A stretch of DNA of 64,000 nt from Nematostella vectensis (Eukaryota > Cnidaria > Anthozoa > Actiniaria > Edwardsiidae): contig NC_064039.1 in NCBI RefSeq assembly GCF_932526225.1, positions 310,001-374,000 on the forward strand, read 5' to 3'. The number at the start of each line of letters is the position of its first letter. Positions within the stretch are counted from its first letter, which is position 1. A program made the position numbers and the translations under genes. Under the pieces are notes generated by a model. It did no database searches and was not told the DNA's origin. It saw nothing but the letters and a program-made list of their open reading frames with translations. Shown here piece after piece: positions 9,330 to 22,813 of this stretch.

Positions 9330-9811
9330 AAGAAACAAACAGGTCAAAATACATTTCCGAATATCGCCTAATAAGAGCCGGCTATACTTGCATGATTTTT
9401 TTATACTTGCATGGATTTTTTATACTTGCATGGATTTTTTTATACTATTTAATAGTTGCACGGATAGTTTGGCATAACTTGATTTGCAAATTGATACTAT
9501 AGTGCGAAAATGAATTTTGAAACGTTTGGCGCCTGATAATAGACTCGTTCTACAAACGTGACAGTTACAGTTGATTTTGTGGTCGAATATCCGATAATAT
9601 CGAGGGGTCCAGAAGAGAGGACGAAGGAATCTCTATAGATATCTAGTAGATTCTAATAAGATAATCTCCTATAATATCGCAATATCGAGAAGTAAAGCAG
9701 ATGGAAGGAGAGGATTTCTATCTATTAATCTTAGTTGAAGATTTTGAGTTGTTTAGTTGCACACTTTATCTTTCTAATATTTTAGTGAGACAACTGTGTG
9801 CGTGTCCGTTG
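8956..9811. other. Non-coding, with homopolymers and a short tandem repeat
   Basis: Holds a poly(T) run near 9059, a C run followed by an A run at about 9281-9328, and three copies of a TATACTTGCATGGATTTTTT-like unit at 9384-9445. No gene is seen. Confidence 0.6.
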
Positions 9812-10654
9812 GTGGAAATTTACCCTGGGTACCAGGGCCTCCAGACTTCTCTCGTCCAGTGACGCAGCTGATTGGTCAACGAAATTGTCATAGTAACACT
9901 AAACCATATTTGGTCAATATTCACATATTTGGAATTTTAGCTTGTCGTTGTTTTGCAAAGGTTGAAAGTTCAGCTGTTTGATCGCGTGTAGTAGTTGGTT
10001 TGCTTACACAAAGTACACATGGATCTCAATAATAGTTTCGACAACAGTCATTGATTCTCCTTATTGTTTTCGGGCTGGGAACTGCAGGGATCTTGCAGTT
10101 TGTACCGGAGAGTTGAAGATGGAGCTAAGCCCGCCCGCATCGGGGCGCGAACTGTGACTTTCTGAGTCTTCTAACCTATCGCTCTCGATTGCACACATGT
10201 CCTTGCATTTGTTGATTTGATTTTTTGCAGTTCTCAATCAATGATTCCTTTACATTCTCTAGCTTTCCAAGCTGCCTTACGCAGGTGGTTTCTCATTATA
10301 ACATTTGCTGGTAAAGAATAATTAACAGACGTTCTACGAATCGCTCCTGCTTTGTCTTTAGAGCCAGTAAACAAATTAAACTTGCCTAAAAAGTGCTGTT
10401 GCAGATATAACAGAAATAAGTGCAGGAAAATGTCTCCATGGGCCATTCGGCGATACTTTTAATTATAATTTTTGAAGTATGAAAATAACATTAAAAGCTT
10501 ACAGTTCTCGTGTTGCGTGACGACGTCATACCTGCAAAACCGGTTTAGGCATGTAATTCGAGCCTGTAACTGAAAAAGCTACTTGCCCGCCAAGAGCCTC
10601 CACATTCGCTCGTCGCGACATCTTGGCAAGCTGGTACCCAGGGTAGTGGAAATT
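9812..10654. mobile_element. 825-bp non-autonomous element with 9-bp target duplications
   Basis: The ends TACCCTGGGTACCAG (9821) and CTGGTACCCAGGGTA (ending 10645) are inverted repeats. They are flanked by an exact direct repeat GTGGAAATT at 9812-9820 and 10646-10654. A 9-bp duplication fits Mutator-like transposons, but no transposase is present, so this class is an inference. The interior is related to 22814-23590. Confidence 0.8.
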
Positions 10655-13454
10655 TTAATGTCCGGTGCAAATGTCGAGCGACAAGAGGTGTGGGCATTCA
10701 GTGGATTGATTTTGAACAAACAACAAGATCTTGTTATTTTGAATAACTTAAATGTTACCAGTTGTAAATTTGTTAAGTCTTGAATGTCATACTATCATTA
10801 GCCTGCCAGTCGTGTGAAATGCGAAAAAATAATTCGAGCACATTCCCATAACAAACATACAACAACAACAACAAAATTACCCAGGCTTCTCATTTATAGT
10901 TTTAAAAATCAACAAGAAACGAAAAACGACCGAGTGTACATATAGATATCTTTTAACAGAATGCAAAAAAAAAAAATCAAGCAAAGAAGTAAGCTCAATT
11001 TTTTTATAGAAATTACCAGCTATATTAATCACCACCCAAATTCACTACCAAAAGAGCAGTATAAAAGAAAAAAAAAAGGTCAAATACCAAAACGTCGATT
11101 TTCCTACCAATAAGATAAGACTGGGGTATTTCACCGATAGAAGAGCTCTCTGTTATGAAACCTTTCCTATCTGGCTTAGAACATTAAGTTAATCACTTTA
11201 GAACGGAGAACCGAGTTATTAACACAATGGAATGAAGCACCGAAGAATGCTTTAGATTCAATGATGACTTCCAAAATAAACGGCAGGCTTCGTGATGCTT
11301 GAATTTTGAATATTGTCCCTTTATTCTGTCCTTACTCGAATTTAGACATACACACAAAAGTGTAAAGAAACAAATCGTTTCGTTTTGAACACATCCGTTC
11401 GGGTAGAAAAATAAGGTATGAAATTTATATTCTGCACATATTTATCATTCAAAGTATAGTGACATATGAATTCCAATTAAAAAAAAAATGGTTAAAAAAT
11501 CAAAATGCCTGTATTCTTTACTCTCTAGTTTTTATAGCCAATATCGTGTAAACTTGTCAATTAGCAAGGGTCAGATTCAATTGGGAAAAGCCTCATACTT
11601 TACAACAGGAAACAAACAAGGAGGACAAAAGGAAAACTGTTAAAAGGTGACGGCACCTTGGATGAAATAGTTTAGCATTTGCTCGAACTGTTTACAAGAG
11701 TACTAACAGACACAGAGTCTACTTCAAAATAATGCACAGATGACTGTGTTTGAAAATGTTGGTAAGCGACAACTCCGGACGGGGAAGCACAACAGGGGTA
11801 AGATATGATATTAAAACACTTAAGCATGTTTCTCTAAAACATTTTTGATAAAAAATACATTCTTAGTAAAGAAGTTTATAAGTTTTTTAAACTAATTTTA
11901 ATTAGTTTATATTAAAATATAAACTTCTGCTATTTTCAGAGTGTAGGTATGGTGATTGAAAAGTATACTTCAACATCAAAATGTACTTCAGGAAGGCAAA
12001 TCTACAATAAAAATAGGTAGAATCAAACCATGACTGATAATTAAATGATGCCTTCTTTGAAGTAAAAAATAGAATACAAAGATTCCTAAGAGGCAGGCTC
12101 GAATACATCATACTTTCTCATAGACCTATTTAAAAACGTTGTCAGTGCAAATTATAAAAGGCAATTGCGAAATGCAGTTCTGCCATCCGAACATGCGATG
12201 CTCGCCGCTCACCGTTCTAATGCAACAAATGTGAATAACTTGAGCGTTAGCAATATACTTAACTTTATTCTAAGGAATCATACTCAACTTTATTCTAAGG
12301 AATAAATGCACCTAGAAACAGCGGTAAGTAGCATTTGCCATTTCACGTTCTATAGAATAGGGAATCGAAACAGAAAGGACTAGCAAAATTGTCGGTCTGA
12401 TATGTCTTTAGTAAATCACTTGAGGATAAATGTTTGTTTCAAATTCTCAGACAGTTAGATATTTCTTTGTTCCATTCCTGGCTCTCTTCCAAAAAATCGA
12501 CTTGCAAGAGGGAAATATATTATTGATTGACAAATTTAGTTGCGATGTTGACTTGCATGCCCCAATCATCCACGGTCGCTCGTTGGCAATCTACACAAGC
12601 ATGGTCAGGTCTCTAAAACCCTTGGTAAGTTAGCATGAAAGGCTCGGAGTACTGGCAATAATAATGCAATTACAATAATATAAAGTAGTTCGTTTAAGTT
12701 ATCAAAGTGGGGCAAACTAAAAAAATATGGAAGTATTGTTAAATGTGTGGCAAACTTCGAACACATGGACTTTTTGTGCTAACCGCTCTTATCAGCGACA
12801 AAGCAATATAACTTCGGGGCTCTATTTTAGGCTATTTGAGTGGCTAAACAAGGTGTTTTTTGAGCTTATTTTAGCATTTACCACCGGGAAATATGACAAG
12901 CATGCAAGAGAAAAAGATTATTAACAAGATAGCATGATTCACTATATCATACACTATCGATCAATTCACGATGACACCCGAGTTGATCAACTTCTCTCCT
13001 TATAACATTTACTTGAGACTAAGCAAAAAGGAAAATGCTATGAAATAACGGCAAATATTAAAGGAAAAGTTTTGAAACATTTGTTGGCATGTAGTTTATG
13101 TATTTTTTTCGCAGATTTATTTTTCGCATTCTAAACGAAACGCGTCGGGACTCGTGTAGCTCAGTCTTTTTTAATTCGAAGATATAGCATTCATAATATA
13201 TTTATTTATTATATATTTTATATATATTTAGAAAAAAAAAAGCTTGATAAGTTGGAATTTGAAGCTTTCTCAACAAATTGATGGATCGATCCGACAATCA
13301 GGCCTTTTCTATTCAGGAAATATTCGGTCTCATTAAGGAACATGCTTTTTCTAAGACATAAACTGGAAATATAAAACAAAATACAAATTCTGAAGGTTAA
13401 GGAACACTTTTTTCAAAGATAACAATTGTTATAACTTTTCGTTATATTACTTAC
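10655..13454. other. AT-rich non-coding stretch, nothing recognised
   Basis: I see no convincing coding exon or repeat family. The open frame at 12430-12620 ends at a GTAAGT and could be read as an exon, but lacks recognisable similarity. Confidence 0.4.
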
Positions 13455-13559
13455 CTTGAGCATCTAGATAAACTAGGGGAAGAAACTCGGAGTCGCAAGC
13501 AACACCCTTCCAACCAATGTAGAAATTCATGAGACCCTCCTTGCTCGTTAATGCTTGTG
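13455..13559 (-). CDS. Possible single exon, unknown gene
   Basis: On the minus strand a frame giving LTSKEGLMNFYIGWKGVACD and then SEFLPLVYLDAQ is open and ends at a strong donor (CAAG followed by GTAAGT at 13454). The amino acid content looks protein-like. No partner exon was found nearby and no family is recognised, so this could be chance. The overlapping plus-strand 156 aa ORF (13555-14025) shows no such features. Confidence 0.25.
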
Positions 13560-16500
13560 CTATTACCAACGGAGCAAACTATTGGATAATACTCACGCGG
13601 ACGGGAAAAAGCTGCGAACTCAGTATAATGACCGTAATGTATTCGGTCCTGAGCGTCATTTATTATGCATGCGCATAAAAAGGCGACCTGACACGAGACT
13701 TTGCGGTGAAGACTGGTATTTCTTAGTTATTTTATATAAGAATAAGGACCAAAGGACTCCGCATTGGACAACGAAACACGTTAACGAAGCACAAGCTTTT
13801 TCAAACGGTACATATAAAAGCACAATACACGTGACTGAATTAAAACGTGATGAAAAACGTGACAATTTTCCCAAATTAAGTTTTTACGCCTTGGGAGGGT
13901 GCTGTAATCGCGGGAGAAATGGGAGGAAAACAAATCATAAAACTGTAATGAAATCAGCTGTGAAAATATATGCGATGTTTTTATACAATATTGTTCGAGG
14001 AAGTCACCAGAGCGCAAGAAATTGAGCATTGAAAGCGAATTCAGGAAAAAAATTACCATATTTGTATGACCAAAAGGCCAATCAAGACCCAGTTTAACTG
14101 ACCTTATTGATCCTATTTCGAGTTGATACCCATTCAAGAGGTATTGTCTACTTTATTGATGCACTTTTTTATAAGAACGTTTAATTTTCTGTAGAGTCCG
14201 GGCCGGCCTGGGTCTTATTTTTTTAGCATTTTATGGCTGAAAATGTTCTTAAAGATCTTCTTAAATTTTATATGAAGATATAATCTCCAATGAATTACTA
14301 GGAAGAGAATTACAGAAATAAAACAGTTAAACGTTGTTATTATGAAAACAATTTGATTCTGCATATTAAGAACGGATCAGACTAACAAAAGCTATACTTT
14401 TCTTTTATCTGATCCTCGGCATGTTCTTAGAATGTTATTATTTAGGCTGGACGTTCTTATAAAAAAAGGTTTTTATAAAAAAAAAACTGCTGCTTTGGCA
14501 TTGCAGACCTTTTATCACGTCAGGGCGTCACGTGAGCGTTAAATTTAGACGAAATTTAGCCAATTTTCGGATTTTTTCTTCTTTTCGTGAAAGTCGTTTT
14601 GAATAGGCCCCAGGGACCCTCTTTTATATGCTTCCACAGGAATCCCCGCGTATATATGTTTGATATGGGGCTAAAGGCAAAAGGACTGTTAAGTGTAAAT
14701 ATAATTCTCAAGATAAAACACAAAGTGGCCTGCACAAAATGTTGTTCAAATAAAACATCACTAAATGCATTGAGCATGCTAAAAATGAATTTATAACAGA
14801 GCAAGTATAGAAAAATAAAATAAAAACGGTTCAAGCTTTACAAAAGCAGCCCAAGGAGAATTCAAAACCTTGACTGGTATCACTAGTCTATGCCTGACTT
14901 GTGCAAGATAAAATCATTTTCAACTATCTTGGAGGTCATATTTTGCTCATGATGTAAAACCTGAATAGGTCTTGACTGTATTATTTTTTAGACTACTTGA
15001 AGTCATAAATAAAAATAGGAAATCAAATAGAACAGCAAATGAGTGGGGGTGAAAGTTGTAGAACAGGGGATATAGAGATCTGATATGTAAAGCACGGTCA
15101 AGGCTACAAACAAATTATGACTTTGGCATTCGAATGGAAATACTATGAAAGTCCCAAGTATAAAAAGAGTTTGTGGTCTATGAATTAAATTTTAAAATAC
15201 ACAAAGACACTTTATTCATTTATATGAAAAAAATGCTTTGATGGCAAAAGAGATTTGGGAACATCTGATGTGTATGAGCGATATCTTTAAAAAAAATACG
15301 CATTATTTATTTGCATTTTCCTTCATTTAGTATATGGCGAGACTTGTGGTATTTTGTGTGTGTTTTTTATAGCAGAGCTACCCTCTGTTGCCGTTTGCTC
15401 TTTGAAATAGGTGCATAACAACCATGCCTTTTTAGCGTGGGCAGTAGGTAAAATACACCAAGGAAAAGTTTATGAAGCACATTTATCATTTATATAAAAC
15501 ATCGGAAAAAGGATTTCATTCAAGTTTAATAATGGGACCTTTTTGAGGATATAGAAGAAGGGATAAAGATAAAGAAGGGACTGGATTAATGATGATCTAA
15601 ATGCAACTCAAACTTGCAATATGCCACCTAAGTCAGTTCTATAAACGATAAAATAATTTCTTTTTTCAAATCCAACCCAAAATGCCCACGGAAAAAAAAA
15701 ATACAATAAAAATACCTAGAAATGGAGGTGGTCAAGGTAGTAGGAAGCGCAGACAAATGATAGACATCATGAACATGTATAATAGACTACCCTATGTTGA
15801 ATAAGTATTTATCGCAGTTTAACCCCTAGTAGAGTTAAAAAACAAACAACAAAATGTTCTCGAAAATAATAAAAGAATATATTTTGATAGAAAATGTTAA
15901 AGTAGCTGAAAAGCGACACATCTGGCAAACTCTATAAGACAGCCTTCACCGAGTGGAAGGTGCACATAAGAAACATAACGACCACAACAAGATCAACGCT
16001 CAACCGAAAATACCTTACACATTGCATTTTACAATAAAAATGATAAATAAAAATGATAAATAATTTATACCATTGAAGTATCTAAACTACAGTTCAGCTA
16101 CAGTTCACAGCTACGGAGGAAGTTTAACAAATCTTGATGATGGTACATGTTACCGACCATATTTTTAGTTTGAAATCGCTTGTTAGGGGCTCTAGGCGAC
16201 AATGTGCTATCTCAAACTTGATTTTCGTTACAATAACATTTCTGAATAAGATTTGCTCTTTTACACACTAGACATTTAAAACTAACGACAGATTCTTAAA
16301 ACAGAAATTCTGATGTGTTTTCTGTTTGATAGAAGGTTAGAAATTAGAAACGGTTAAACCACGAACAACCATCCCTAGATTTTATCAATGCATTTTACAC
16401 ATGTATCAAGAACAAGTTATGGCTAAAAAATGAACCATAGATAGCAATATGAAAAAAGAAAAAACTAAAAACGTTTGGTGAAGCTTTTACAGACTTGAAT

Positions 16501-19017
16501 ACAAAGGTAATGATAAAATCAAACGCTTGGAATCTGTAATAACTACGATAACAAAAGCCTTGAAAAGCCGCAGAGAGGGGAACATTTTATTAATTCGCTT
16601 TGTTAGAGCTTAAAAAATGCTTTTCTGATTAGAATGCGTAAGGTATTCTGGCAAGGCGCCCTTTCTAGATTCGGTTAAACAGATACTTAGAATATGGATA
16701 AGTAAAAGTTTATAAGAAAATAGGAGTATATAAAATTAGACTAAAGTCTATACGGAAATTATGAATTGCTCCATTCATAACGCACCTGGTTTGGATATTC
16801 AGATGGGTAAATGCTCGATATTAGCTTTTCAAAATGCGCAGAGCTTTAATTTCTCTAAGCATTTTCCGATTCATGCGACCGTTATATTCATTGGTTTGTT
16901 TCTTTGACAACTTTCACTGGAGTATGAACTAACAGCTTCATCTCCTGGAAGTTATGAAGAACAATGCTTCAGCGCGAAAAATCAGACCAGGGAGGTTTAT
17001 TCTAAGTCTATAAAGCTGTTTAAAATTCATTTGCCTTTGGTATATAGGAAAATGGTGGTCATTTCTCTATCAGAGAGCACCACACTATAAAGCACTAAAA
17101 AAGGGCCGACAATCAGGCTAAACACATACCTGCACGGTCTCTTAGAAAGCAGTGGCTAAAAACGCCGTCTTCGTTACAGGGCGGTTCTATATGTGTTGAT
17201 AGTCACACTTTTTTTCCGCTAACTCTTAAAACCCTCTGAATTTCTCGTTTCTAATAGTACCGGGACTAACTATTGGCTGCCGTTTGCGCGGACGCTTCTT
17301 CATTATGTTTATTCATTCCGCTTCGGCCTTCGGGTCATTATGGATGCACATGGAAAAGTCCCATACACGAGACATGACAAAACAGAATGTTCTAATTCGA
17401 AGAGTTCCTCCAAAAATAAGGAGCCTAGATTAAGGATTTGATCGCCGATAAATCAAACATGTGAATAAAACCAAGTCGACAAGCCATCCCGAATTTTAAA
17501 CAGTTTAAATACACGTGTCTGATGGAACACGTGAGCAAAAACGTGAGTAGTTGCTCCCAATAATCGCTAAAAATCCCAGTGCATTTTCAGTTTGCTGGAG
17601 CGCCAAAATATTCTATATAGTGCAAATAGTTTGTTTGAGCAAATCAACGGAGCGAAATAATGATATCTAATATGCGTTTTTTATGGTAAATTATCATATT
17701 TATGACAAATATGACCCAGCCGAGTAGAACGCTTGACCCTACTTAACGAATCGATATTCCGTGTCGAAATATACTCATTATTAAAAAGAACAGAATTTTT
17801 TTTTATCTTAACGGAAGTAATATTTTAAATATATACGCTATCATACATTTGTAGCTCCGCTTTCGATGAGAAAAAATTAATCGAATTTATCATTCATTCA
17901 TTTATATAAGTACACTCTTTTAAAAGAGCGTCCAGCCTCAGATTTCGCCAAATTTTATGAACATGCTAAGATCATGTGCACCCCTCAAACCCCCCGGAAT
18001 TTGCAATCCCCTTAATGGGGGGGGGGGGGGGGGGGATGGATATTTTCTGGAACTACACCTTAATCATTTGTTTAATTCTATTTTAATAGTTCATTGGGTA
18101 TTATACACTTAAAAGTTTTAAAAATTCTTAAAATTCTTCCAAAAAATTCTTTCCAAAAATAAGGCCCTGCCTCGACCGAAAATAAGACGTTCGTATATAA
18201 AACGAGTGTATAATTACGGTTATAAAAAATAAATAAACGAATGTATATAAACGAGTGTATAATGTTCTAATTACATAACACCGCTAACCCGTCAAGTATT
18301 TTACAGTAACTCGAACTAAAGGTGATTACATTTAGACCTTTTCATGTTTTTTTCAATCAACTCGAACTGGGCATCCACAAAGCTAGAACTCCAGGGGCGG
18401 ATCCACAAGTTTAAAAAAGGGGTGCGGAAGCAAAAGTTTCAAGAAAGGGGGAGCCGGACTTATTGTTCTGTATATTTCCTTATATTTCTTGCTATTTTTT
18501 TTTAAATGTGGACTTTAGAAGCACACTAGCATACACACATTGGCACCAGTCGGGCCAAGACGGGACGCTAGCACAGTCTATTACCTGTGCAGTTCGGCAA
18601 CCATGGACAGCTGTTTCGTCCTTATTAGGACTCGTCAGCATGGCATAGCCGGTTTGCCTCAGTTAAACTTCATCGGCAAAAAAGTACACATTTATTTTTT
18701 TAACCAAATGTCTGATAATGGAGGGGGGGGGGGGGGAATTAGCCTGCTCTATTAGCGGGTGAGCATATAAAAGAAACACAATGTACAATAAAGTTGAAGT
18801 TGTAAACTTTCGTCTTGTTCCTTATTACCCAAAAATATGAATTTATAGGTGATTTTTTTTCGTGCCGCACAGACTTTTTTTAGAGGGCACTCCTTTCCGC
18901 ATGTACGATAGAACTACTAAGTTTGTGATCAATATGAAACCATGAGCGGCTAGTTTTTTTTCAATCGATTGATTTTTGTGATGATTCCTCTAAGAATTTA
19001 TGAGTTCCTTCTGTAGT

Positions 19018-19048
<31 letters not shown>

Positions 19049-19100
19049 ACTAACTAACTAAAAAAAAAAAAAAAAACATGCGTACGCGAGTAGTTAAATC
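13560..19100. other. AT-rich non-coding stretch with scattered repeat remnants
   Basis: No gene recognised. Fragments sharing the words GAACGTCCAGCCT and ATTTCxCCAAATTTTA occur near 14170, 14445 and 17925 and point to an old dispersed element. There are G runs at 18018-18035 and 18722-18736. Confidence 0.4.
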
Positions 19101-19104
19101 TTGA

Positions 19105-19850
19105 TTTGTCCAGCCTGAACGTCCAGCCTGAGATTTCACCAAATTTTAAAACATGATTTAAGAACATGACAAGGCTGACATATCAGCAAGTTAATGTTTT
19201 ATTAGTCTGGTGCGTCCTAAAATGTAAACCAAATTGTGTCAAAACCACAAAAAGACAATCATAGATTATCAAACATTTTAAGATACTTTTAGGAGCAGTC
19301 ACGTTTTGGTAAACCATATGACTGATATGATTCTTTTGAAAAAAAGCTCACGTGTTTTGATCTGGACGCGTGAATCTATTGTTTTGGCGATTTGTATTGT
19401 CCTGGTCACGTTTAGTCTACAGCGCAGCCGTTCTGGACTCGTCACACTACACTGCCTTGCGTGACGCCGCCAGAACGGTTACTCTTTTTTTATAAGAAAG
19501 TCTAATTTTCAGTTGAGACTGGGCTGTTCTTATTTTGCGAGCATTTCAACGGTAAAAATGTTTTTTAAGGATTTTTTTATTTCAGTGTATTTCAAAATAT
19601 AATACCAAATTTATTATTTAAAGAAAATTTACACAGATTATAAAAAAACTGAAATTGTGGTAATAATAACACTAAAATATTAAACATTGAAGGTGTTATT
19701 ATTAACACAAGTTCATTCTGTTTTTTGGATGCATCACACTAACGTCGAATCAATATTTTGCTCCTATCTGAGCCTCGACATGTCTTAGCATGTTTTAAAA
19801 TTTGGTGAAATCATAGTGTGGGCGTTCTGAAAATAGAGGTTCGCATAAAA
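19105..19850. repeat. Degenerate inverted-repeat element
   Basis: The left part (about 19125-19160, GATTTCACCAAATTTTAAAA) is matched in inverted orientation at about 19793-19820. Related termini occur at 14445 and 17925. The borders are uncertain. It follows A-rich runs and a (CTAA)n tract at 19019-19075. No ORF inside. Confidence 0.4.
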
Positions 19851-20159
19851 AGTGTATCACCATAGAAATAAAAGCCTATACGAGTAAACTTGACGTTCCA
19901 TCCGAATATACAAACCATTGACTGGGTCTATTAAAAAGTGCTCACGTTTTATATACTTGAAGTTCTGTTCCGAATACTATCAAACCATTCACTTCTATGA
20001 GCCTATTAAAAAGTGCTCACGTTTTATGATCTGGACGCGTGAATCTATTGTTATGGTGATTGCTCACGTTTGCTGTTAGGATTAGAAATAGACAAATTGA
20101 CGAAAAACTAGTTAGTCTGCGTAGGCGAATTAGGGAAGCAAATCAACACGTGGTTAAAA

Positions 20160-20378
20160 TTGTATGTTCGAAGCCTCTGTGAAAACAGTTGAGCAAAGAG
20201 TGGAGCTGACGTTTCGAGCGTTAGCCTTTTGTCGGTTAGTCCTCGGAGCCGTCTGTACTCGTTACGCTACGCCGCCTAGCGTGACACCGCCAAGCATGAC
20301 AAGCACAGGACAGAGACTAGATCAATTCCTTTTGCTCGGGCGGATTCAAAATTTGAATAAAATTATTATTATTATTAC
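20160..20378 (+). repeat. 3' end of a retroelement, with (ATT)n tail
   Basis: A GC-richer segment containing GACGTTTCGAGCGTTAGCC ends in GAATAAAATTATTATTATT. An AATAAA next to a trinucleotide tail is typical of non-LTR or Penelope-like 3' ends. No coding part remains. Confidence 0.4.
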
Positions 20379-20574
20379 TAGAAGTTCTCATAAAGAAGTA
20401 AAGTGCTCGAGCTCATAGAATAAGTGGTCATTTAGCTGCAAGGGTTAAATCTATATTACATTTGCTTGGGGCAGGAGGCACATTTTCCAAAAGCCAAAAT
20501 TATGCAAGACGCCTTTTCTTTGAAGCCACTGTCTTGGCTGATCACTAACCTTTTGTTTCATGGTTTTTTTTATA

Positions 20575-20720
20575 TTTCAACATAGCTCCAGCGACTGAAA
20601 CAAAGAAATAGCACCTGAAGACCACGGTTTATCCTTTTTTCTCTCAGGTTTACTGGGTACGTACAGGGTACTACAGGGTGGTATTTCTTTGCTTCTATCG
20701 CTGAGCTATGTTGAAATATT
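20575..20720. repeat. MITE-like hairpin, about 145 bp
   Basis: The left arm (ATTTCAACATAGCTCCAGCG, then AAAGAAATA) is inverted at the right (TATTTCTTTG, then GCTGAGCTATGTTGAAAT). A half copy is found at about 42483-42560, so this is a dispersed family. Confidence 0.6.
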
Positions 20721-21275
20721 TGTGAATAACTTTGATATTTTATAGTAAACACAATTAACATTGTATTTTGCTTTCTTTTTTTTCTGTAGGATGTGAAGCA
20801 GTTGAGGATATTGAATAACATTCAATACATAAAATTCAAGGCAAGTTCTTTTTTATTTTTTTTTTACCTCTATATCAACCAAGTACCATAAATCATACCA
20901 TAGTATTATTATTTTATGGCCGCATATAGACATCAGCCGAAATAATAATAACCCACACAACTGTAATGTCTATGTCACCTTTTTGATGCAAATTCTGTGT
21001 GTGTCGTTTTTTAGCTGAAGAAACGATGAAGAACGAACAAAGAAGACGTAGGTGACGACTCTATTCTTAACCTCAAAGAACAAAAAAAGTACAAGTCTAC
21101 GAAACTCGTATCAGCGTGTCTGCGCACGTGGTGTGTGACGTCACCGGAAGTTGTATAAAAACCGGCTATCGTTAGATCTCCCCTTAAAAAGTATATAAAA
21201 AACAATACAATAACAAAACGTCACTGTCTTTGGATAATAAATCTAAATCAAACACAGAGTCACTGTCCAATAATG
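20721..21275. other. Non-coding, nothing recognised
   Basis: AT-rich sequence without coding features or clear repeats. Confidence 0.4.
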
Positions 21276-21390
21276 CTATTGAAAGCGTACAGGCGGTTTA
21301 ACAAGTCTTCCTGATCGTGTGCGTTGCTCCGGCTGGTGAACTGGGCCATCTTGGGCAGTAATCTCAGGGGCTTTCTTTGAAAGTTGTTTT

Positions 21391-21428
<38 letters not shown>

Positions 21429-22623
21429 GTGTGTCGTAGGCATCGCCGGTTTAGCAGGTCTTCTTGGGTGAGGGCAGTGCATTTCTATCTCTTCTTGATG
21501 GGTGGCTGCATCTGCTCTCTTGTTTTTCGCAGGTCTCGTTGTCTCGTCTGTTTCGTCGGCATACCCTTCCGTCTTCAGTACGTACTTGATATGATTGTAT
21601 ATCAAGTTTTCCCTCAACAGGCGCTTTGGGGCACTAATGAGGCTTTTCTTGAAAGTGTTTCTAGAGGTTTTTGATCCGTTTCAACCTTTATTGGCCGACC
21701 ATACAGATAATGCTCGAAGCGCTCCACTCCAAATACAATGACAGCATTTCCTCCTGAGCATAATTCTTCTCGGGTTCTTTGAGAGAACGTGACGCATATG
21801 CGATGGACTGTCCCTTCAGCATTAGACAGGCTCCCATCCCTTTCTCTGATGAATCACACTGTAGCTCGACTTTTTCGTGTTGGTCGAAGAACTTCAGAAC
21901 TGGTGCTTGTGAAACAATCTTCTTCACTTTTGAAGCTTTGTCCTTGTATCTGCTCGTCTCAGTGGGACTGGTTCTCTTCCTTGAGACTTCGCGCATCGCT
22001 GCAGCTGCTTCTGAGAGATTCGGTGCAAAATTCTGGAGGTAATTTGCCATACCAAGCAACCTCTTGATATCTCGCTTGTTTGTTGGTGTAGGCAATTCTT
22101 CAATACCCTGTAACTTGTCGGGGTCTAGCTTCATCCCGTCTGTCGATACCACGTGACCCATAAACTTGACAACGCAGCTTCAGCTTCTCCTTGTTGAGTT
22201 TGATACCCTTTCGGCGACAGCGCTCGAGGAGGGATCTCAACTTGGCATCATGATCTCTGATGGCTTCTTCTTTGGAGTCACCCTTTCCGAAGATGTCATC
22301 GAAAATTGGTTTGGCACCCTCCAGGCCTTCTAGCGCTTGTTCCTATTGCCTTTTGAACTCTTCGGGGGCTGGCGCGATACCGAACGGTATCCTCGTCCAC
22401 CTGTACCTTCCCCATGGGACCTTCTCCTCTTGAGTGGTTCTCGTACTGCCAGGGGCACCTTCCTGACTGGGAGGATTACAGGGGGGACAGTTGCATCGAG
22501 CTCTAGGTGTAGCTTTTGATCTAGTTTACCCTCCCCTGTAAACACATCTGGAAATTCACTAACTGGGTCTGAGGTTGGGCTTGAGTCTAACAAAGACATA
22601 ATGTTCTCACTGTTCACAGTCAT
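21276..22623 (-). pseudogene. Ty3/gypsy retrotransposon pol remnant
   Basis: Read on the minus strand, 22623-22330 resembles the start of reverse transcriptase (LHLELDATVPPVILPVRKVP). 22161-21688 is clearly the RT thumb/connection and RNase H start (MGHVVSTDGMKLDPDK, LLGMANYLQNFAPNLS, QCDSSEKGMGACLM). 21617-21276 resembles the pol C-terminus (RTRSGRLVKPPVRF). The catalytic RT core (YxDD) and most of RNase H and integrase are missing or out of frame, so the element is dead and internally deleted. A (CTG)n tract at 21393-21427 encodes polyglutamine in the last piece. Confidence 0.75.
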
Positions 22624-22813
22624 TAGCTTGAAGGAAAGCTAAAACCGTTCAAAAAATTATTTCTCGCAGATGTTTAGGATTGCTTAAAAACTCGATTCAG
22701 AGAGAGTTCCATCCTTCTCCCATCTTGTACCAGTGTCAGTGTTTTCGTACTGCTTTAAATCCGGCAGAAAATCGCGCTGAAGCTGACGTAGTTAGAATAA
22801 ATTTGGCAGCCTT

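Noticed and set aside
13555-14025. 156 aa plus-strand ORF
   Set aside because: No domain, odd composition, no splice or promoter support, and overlapped by equally long minus-strand ORFs.
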